Shown: positions 59,851-64,000 of the stretch, in pieces
Layout: the number at the start of each line of letters is the position of its first letter
How positions within the stretch are numbered: position 1 is the stretch's first letter
Source of the DNA: Deroplatys truncata
Lineage: Eukaryota > Arthropoda > Insecta > Mantodea > Mantidae
Assembly: GCA_030765065.1 (NCBI GenBank)
Contig: CM060989.1
Coordinates: 38,803,501 to 38,867,500, forward strand
Length of the DNA: 64,000 nt
Direction of reading: 5' to 3'
Program-made: the position numbers and the translations under genes
Notes under the pieces: model-generated
Told to the model about the DNA's origin: nothing
Seen by the model: the letters and a program-made list of their open reading frames with translations, nothing else
The model's database searches: none

Positions 59851-62800
59851 CGAGTGGTTAAAGGCAGCGGCTTGAAAACAAGAATTTCGGGTTTGCGGAA
59901 GCAAAAAGCTTTTACCTCTTAAATTCCTGCTCTAGTTTATTAATGTAGATAAAAGGGAAGCTTCTCGTTTGCTTGCAGTACAGCCGAGTGGCTAAAGTGA
60001 TTGTTTTCTGCACGAAACACCCAGGATCAAGTCTCTTTGCGGGATTTGCTTTTTATGTCTTGCTTTCAAACAATTACCTTCTATCTTTGTCTTCTTCTCC
60101 TCTTCATGGATTAGGCTGATTCCTCTTGCGTCTTTACAGTGTGTCCTTCTCTGCCTTCCCACGTCTCTATTGGAAAGCTGTTTGGTACCTTCCTAACATG
60201 TTCTATTTCTACCTTTGTAATAGGAAAAAAAGCTTACTGCGGAACATAGGACTCGAACCCACAATGCTTGCTTCTGAAGCACTGCCTTTAACCACTCAGC
60301 TATATTGTAACTGATCGGGTAACCACCTTTTATCTTTATTAGTACAATGAAGACTAAACTTATAGCGGAAAGATGTTAAAAGGACAGCTTCAACACGAAC
60401 CCGTATTCCTTGCGTTCAACTCACTGCCGTTAACCACTCGGCTATAGCAGAGCTAACATAAAAGTCACTTTTTTACCTTTATTAGTGCACTGAAGATTAA
60501 AGTTAATAGTGAAAAACGTTAAACTAATAACTGTGACGCGAACCCACGATTCTTGCACCGTAGTCTGTAACCCTAACCACCGCGCCCGGTGCTGTTGTGA
60601 AATACGCTGCCTTACTTCTACTAGTTATGGCTTTTATGATACACCGTGTGTCCATTCAGGTAGGAAAAAAACTAAATTGGACCAGAACCTGCGATACTTT
60701 TGATTAGAACTGGTTGCCTTACCCATGCAACTATGCATCCAGTAAGAAACTCGCCCTTAGATTGTTCTTATGCTTCCTGAATGGTAAACACGCATGTATT
60801 TGAATCCTTACGGACTTGGAATCCTAAAATCTCAAACTTCGATTATCGTCAAAAGCCATCATATCTGCATACACCTCCAAGTTCTATGGAAATAATGTAC
60901 TTCTGCATTCGAAATTACGTTCCGCACGTTTTACGTAACAAACGCTGTGTATTCGTAAATATCCGAAAACTCCGACCAGATCTGAATTCTGCTAATTTTC
61001 AAATTTTCTAACGAGATATATCACGTGACTCAAATACTCGTTTGTACCGCTGAATTGTACCATTCAAATTTTCTGCAGAATCCACACCATAACTTGCACA
61101 CCCCATAACCTCTTTCTAAGTTCAAATATCGAAATTTTTCTGCTCGACTTCAGATCCCAAAGCACATTGGAAACCGAATTTCTCTTTCACACGCAAAATC
61201 TCGGTATGGAATTTTTTGGTAGAATACAATACTGCATCACTTACGTTACTATAATAAATGAAGAAGAGCGCAGGTATGTGCATAGTTTCACTTTTACTCC
61301 TGTGTCTTTACTGTTTTTTCTTCACATAGGGAGAAAAGGTAACGTTCGCATTTTCTTTCTCGCAGTTTACACAAACACTAATTACTTGGTTCGCCATATA
61401 TTTAGCTTCTGCAAAGCTTGTGGTGGAAACCATGAACTACAAACATGTCGATGGCACTGCACATGCTCTGGTTTGGGCCCATATAACATGGCATTTGTTG
61501 CGCAAAACTCCGTCCGTATTTGTTCTCTTCCTCAAGAGCTCTGCGACGCGTGGCGTTGCTGGCAGGGAGAGCATGTCCTAGCACGAAGGAGTTTCACTGA
61601 GATTCTTGTCGGGTCTTTTATATCATATATTCCTCATACAGCCGCTTTTGCACCCTGAAAGATGACCCTGTTGACAGACTGGTGATGCCTAGGTATGAGA
61701 AGTTGTTTACCTCCTGCATACCAGCTTTTTCATTGGCTGCTACTCTTGCTCCATTCTTAAATACCGTAACTAGAAACATGCTTGTTCTTATTGACTTGTA
61801 CATCGTCACTTTAAGCCCATTCCTTTAGATTGTTCACCGCTGTTTGGAGGTCTTCTCTGTTTCGTGCTCCTATTACCATGTCATCTGCGTATGCATACAT
61901 AACAACCGGCAGATTTCTTGTTATCATGGTGAAGTCTATTGTAGCAATGTTAAAAGGTGTGAGGCTAAGGGATCATCCTGTAGTATTCCGTTTTTTGCTT
62001 ACGTTACTATACGTAATAGAGAAAGTAAGAACCTAATCAATAGGACACTTGAGCGCAAGATGTGCTTGCCAACTTGCAACACGTGTGTTACTTCTTTCAT
62101 TGGCTGAGTGGTCAGCCCACGGATTTGGTAGTCCGGATATCCTGGTTCGATACGCATCTTGGGGTTTTGTTTTTTTAAAGGTTTCTTTTAAAAATAGATT
62201 TCAAAATTTTTGCATTAGGACCATTCTTTACACTCAACATGTCACGAAATAGTTTAAATTTTTGCCCTAGCTTTAGTGGTATTGAAATTACAGCTCTCTA
62301 AAGCGGACTGTCATAAACTTTGACACGTCATAAAACGCAAATAAATAGGAATTTCGACCAGCGAAGGCCAGATTCGTGATCCTGGCATTCGAAACCATAG
62401 GCATACCAAATTTCATCCAAATCGGTGAGGGTCATTAGCCCAGAGGTCCGGATGGAAGCCAGTTTTGGCTGTTTTCTGAAAAATAAAAGTATTAATATCT
62501 CTGCTTGTGCACCACATTTTGCACATTACAAAGTATGAAAAAATTCGCAAAAAAATTAGCTTCCTGAGAAAAATTAGTTGGAGACTGTAGCTTTGTCCGT
62601 TCAGGAATTATTCGCGTTCAAAGTTTCGAAAAGAGGTCCAAAATCCAAGTCTAAAACCTTGCCATTTTTTGGCGTCCGAGAAAAAAATCTCTGTTTTCGG
62701 CGTGATTTGAAAGTTGTGGTCGAGCAGAATTCGGGGCCGGTCTTAGATTTTCGATATCTGAATTTATAAAGAAGTTATGACGTGTGAAAGTTATGGTGTG

Positions 62801-62914
62801 CATTATGCAGAAAATTTGAAGTGTATTTATTCAGCAGTACAATCGAATAATTGAGTCATATGATATCTCGTTGGAAAGCTGAAGATCAGCAGAATTCAGA
62901 TCTTGCCTTAGTTT
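59851..62914 (+). repeat. Array unit 19 (subtype B, truncated)
   Basis: Matches unit 16, including gaagcttctcg at 59964-59966. It breaks after gccttagttt at 62914, inside inverted-repeat arm B, so T8 and the junction to a next unit are missing. The break leads straight into a diverged copy of the segment that starts near unit position 2102; gttt/gtta followed by aaaa is shared at the join. Confidence 0.97.
61645..61990 (-). pseudogene. RT fragment, unit 19
   Basis: YADD box at 61880-61891 (minus). As unit 16. Confidence 0.85.
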
Positions 62915-63111
62915 AAAAAGTGTGAGGCTAAGGGATCATCCTGTAGTATTCCGTTTTTTGCTTACTTTACTATACGTAATAGAGAAAGTAAGAACCTAAT
63001 TAATAGGACACTTGAGCGCAAGATGTGTTTGCCAACTTGCAACACGTGTGCTACTTCTTTCATTGGCTGAGTGGTCAGCCCACGGATTTGGTAGTCCCGA
63101 TATCCTGGTTC
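62915..63111 (+). repeat. Diverged fragment of the array unit at the array edge
   Basis: Matches unit positions about 2102-2297 (RT QDDPL region through the T7 A box into its B box) with about six differences in 195 bp: aagtgtg, acttta, aattaata, gtgtttgcc, gtgctac and gtcccga. That is more divergence than between array units. The gtgtttgcc variant is shared with unit 8. It ends inside the T7 B box (ggttc), where mariner sequence begins. It may be an older edge copy left outside homogenisation. Confidence 0.88.
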
Positions 63112-63400
63112 CTCATGCACCGAATTCGCCCGATTTAGCCCCTTTGATTATTTTCTGTTTCCAAAGTTCAAGAAATGGCTTGGTGATAAAATATTAGCCA
63201 AGAATGAAAAGTTGGGTTCTGCAGTTGATCCTATTTTGCAGAACTCAATGGTTCTCACTATAAGCAGGGCATGGAAGCGATTGAACATCGCTGGGAAGTG
63301 TTTCGAGCTGAAAGGAGACTATGTAGAGAAATAAAGATGGTTTTTCCCAAAATGTTTGTGTTTTCTTTGTTAAGTCGGGTACTCCTGGGACAGATCTCAT
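63112..63400 (+). mobile_element. 3' remnant of a mariner transposon
   Basis: Holds the C-terminal end of a mariner transposase and what looks like its 3' terminal inverted repeat. The 5' part, including the first two catalytic Asp, is absent because the sequence begins at the junction with the diverged unit fragment. Downstream of the stop at 63332-63334 comes a run ending in gtcgggtactcctgggacag and atctcatat (63368 to about 63400), similar to mariner ends. The exact outer end and TA target site cannot be fixed without the other end. Confidence 0.85.
63114..63334 (+). pseudogene. Mariner transposase, C-terminal relic
   Basis: Reads HAPNSPDLAP at first; the Asp at 63132-63134 corresponds to the third catalytic Asp of the mariner DD34D triad. 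A frame change follows, then FDYFLFPKFKKWLGDKI, the hallmark after SPDLAP. Further on, GSHYKQGMEAIEHRW is readable in another frame (about 63249-63293), and the end FELKGDYVEK with stop TAA (63332-63334) returns to the earlier frame. Only about the last 70 of roughly 340 residues remain, with at least three frame changes. It is dead. Confidence 0.88.
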
Positions 63401-63681
63401 ATTACATTAAAGTTGATCAATAGCACGTTGTGTGTGAGGTATTTTCGTTTCACTAATTCCCAAAGACTACAAGCACGTTGCATGGCCAAGTTGGTGGCAC
63501 TTCCTGTTTGTTTATACTGGTATAGAAAACTACATGCGTTTTTATTTCACTGCAATTTCAGTCTAGGGTGACATTTTTTCTAGCAATGGAGTATTTCTGT
63601 GTAGGAGATATATCATTTACCTTGTAGGCGTTGCCTACTACGCCGAAACATTTATGCAGAACAAGAACCGCATCACTAAGC
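63401..63681. other. Unique AT-rich flank, no gene seen
   Basis: Single-copy DNA beyond the mariner remnant. A minus-strand frame of 62 codons (63558-63746) runs through it into the tRNA-like element and has no recognised family. I see nothing else. Confidence 0.5.
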
Positions 63682-63762
63682 AAAAGGTTTAAGCAGGAAA
63701 TGCGACCCGAACTTACATTTCCTTCTAAGTCTGTATCTCTAATCACTACGCGACTACAGTCA
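63682..63762 (-). repeat. tRNA-like element T9, outside the array
   Basis: Minus-strand A box tagtcgcgtagtgattagag (within the complement of 63733-63756) and B box aagttcgggtcgc (complement of 63702-63714), about 30 bp apart. TTTT lies on the minus strand at 63682-63685, 17 nt further. It aligns with T8 (gtagtggttagag, ttac, gact, then a gttcg B box), so relatives of the array's tRNA-like elements also occur singly next door. The acceptor stem is absent. Probably a SINE. Confidence 0.6.
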
Positions 63763-64000
63763 GTAGCGTAGTCACATAAATATTAAGTGAGGATTATGTA
63801 TGGGGATCAGTTTTTAAACAAGTTGTATCAACTCAAAGGATAAATATGAATTAATCCTAAGTTGAAATAATTTAAACAAGTCGATTTCGTATTCACAGAT
63901 TAAGGTCCAGGGTGGTAAATTACAGTGGCGTAGCTTGATACTGTGTTCTGGGTATACTACGATTTAAAAATTGAATTTAAAAATTTTTAAATGATGCACA
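63763..64000. other. AT-rich end of window, nothing recognised
   Basis: No gene or repeat supported. It contains acagtggcgtagctt near 63923-63937, a phrase of the kind that opens some dispersed animal repeats; too little to name. Confidence 0.4.

Larger units (their letters stand above)
1..62914 (+). repeat. Macrosatellite array, about 3.32-kb unit, 19 head-to-tail copies
   Basis: The same segment of about 3320 bp recurs 19 times in one orientation with no spacer. Unit starts, set by the motif cgagtggttaaaggcagcgg, are 1, 3320, 6638, 9956, 13275, 16594, 19913, 23231, 26554, 29881, 33212, 36542, 39872, 43202, 46532, 49862, 53191, 56521 and 59851. Units 1 and 2 differ at about 14 positions by eye. 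The window starts inside a unit, so the left end is not seen; the right end breaks at 62914. The phase of the unit is arbitrary. Each unit holds eight tRNA-like elements, an RT fragment and a large inverted repeat. Nothing shows whether it is transcribed. It could be a satellite grown from a composite of transposable elements; a tandemly repeated protein gene is excluded by the broken frames. Confidence 0.98.

Noticed and set aside
1..62914. Nearly two hundred ORFs of 60-163 codons repeated along the array
   Set aside because: They recur only because the DNA repeats. Many rely on non-ATG starts such as TTG (for example 276 and 51178), they overlap on both strands, and they run across tRNA-like elements and the RT relic. 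None shows a full-length known family.
1..62914. CRISPR array or bacterial repeat locus
   Set aside because: The repeat unit is 3.3 kb with no alternating short repeats and spacers and no cas genes. The content (mariner, LINE RT, tRNA-derived elements) is eukaryotic.
1..62914. Ribosomal DNA or a tandem histone-type gene cluster
   Set aside because: I recognise no 18S, 28S, 5.8S or 5S stretch and no conserved protein frame in the unit.
63558..63746. 62-codon minus-strand ORF in the right flank
   Set aside because: It overlaps tRNA-like element T9, has no recognised domain and is of a length expected by chance.

Overview
This window is eukaryotic, almost certainly animal and most likely arthropod. 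That reading rests on a mariner transposase relic, a broken non-LTR retrotransposon reverse transcriptase (RT), tRNA-derived (SINE-like) elements and the lack of any bacterial-style gene. About 98% of it (1-62914) is one head-to-tail macrosatellite array: 18 complete units of about 3.32-3.33 kb plus a 19th that is cut short. The window opens inside a unit, so the array continues to the left. By eye the units differ at only about ten to twenty positions each. I see no intact protein-coding gene; the open reading frames that recur are by-products of the repeat.

Each unit has the same layout (positions given for unit 1; add the unit start minus 1 for the others). Eight short tRNA-like elements carry Pol III-type A and B boxes 29-33 bp apart and a run of 4-7 T just downstream in their own orientation. 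I call them T1 (unit start), T2 (125-204), T3-T6 (375-890, minus strand), T7 (2243-2326, plus) and T8 (3163-3247, plus). A minus-strand RT fragment with a YADD box lies at 1795-2140. The rest is AT-rich non-coding DNA.

The most striking feature is that much of the unit is a giant imperfect inverted repeat. Reading across the unit 1/unit 2 boundary, the left arm (2780-3523) holds sequence block B, then T8, T1 and T2 on the plus strand. The right arm (3694-4699) holds T3, T4 and T5 on the minus strand, then block A. T2 pairs with T3, T1 with T4, T8 with T5, and B with A, and the spacers match as well. Removing one insertion of about 265 bp (carrying T6) makes the arms almost equal in length (about 740 bp), around a pyrimidine-rich loop of 170 bp.

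The array has internal history. Units 1, 2 and 4-8 share one set of variants (subtype A, about 3319 bp). Units 9-19 share another (subtype B, 3327-3331 bp), and units 8-10 show intermediate indel states. Unit 3 is a mosaic. Rare variants recur exactly three units apart (9955 bp on the left, 9989 bp on the right), which indicates multi-unit duplication. At 62914 the array breaks off into a more diverged piece of the same unit (62915-63111), which abuts a 3' mariner relic (63112 to about 63400). Beyond that is AT-rich DNA with one more tRNA-like element (63682-63762, minus).
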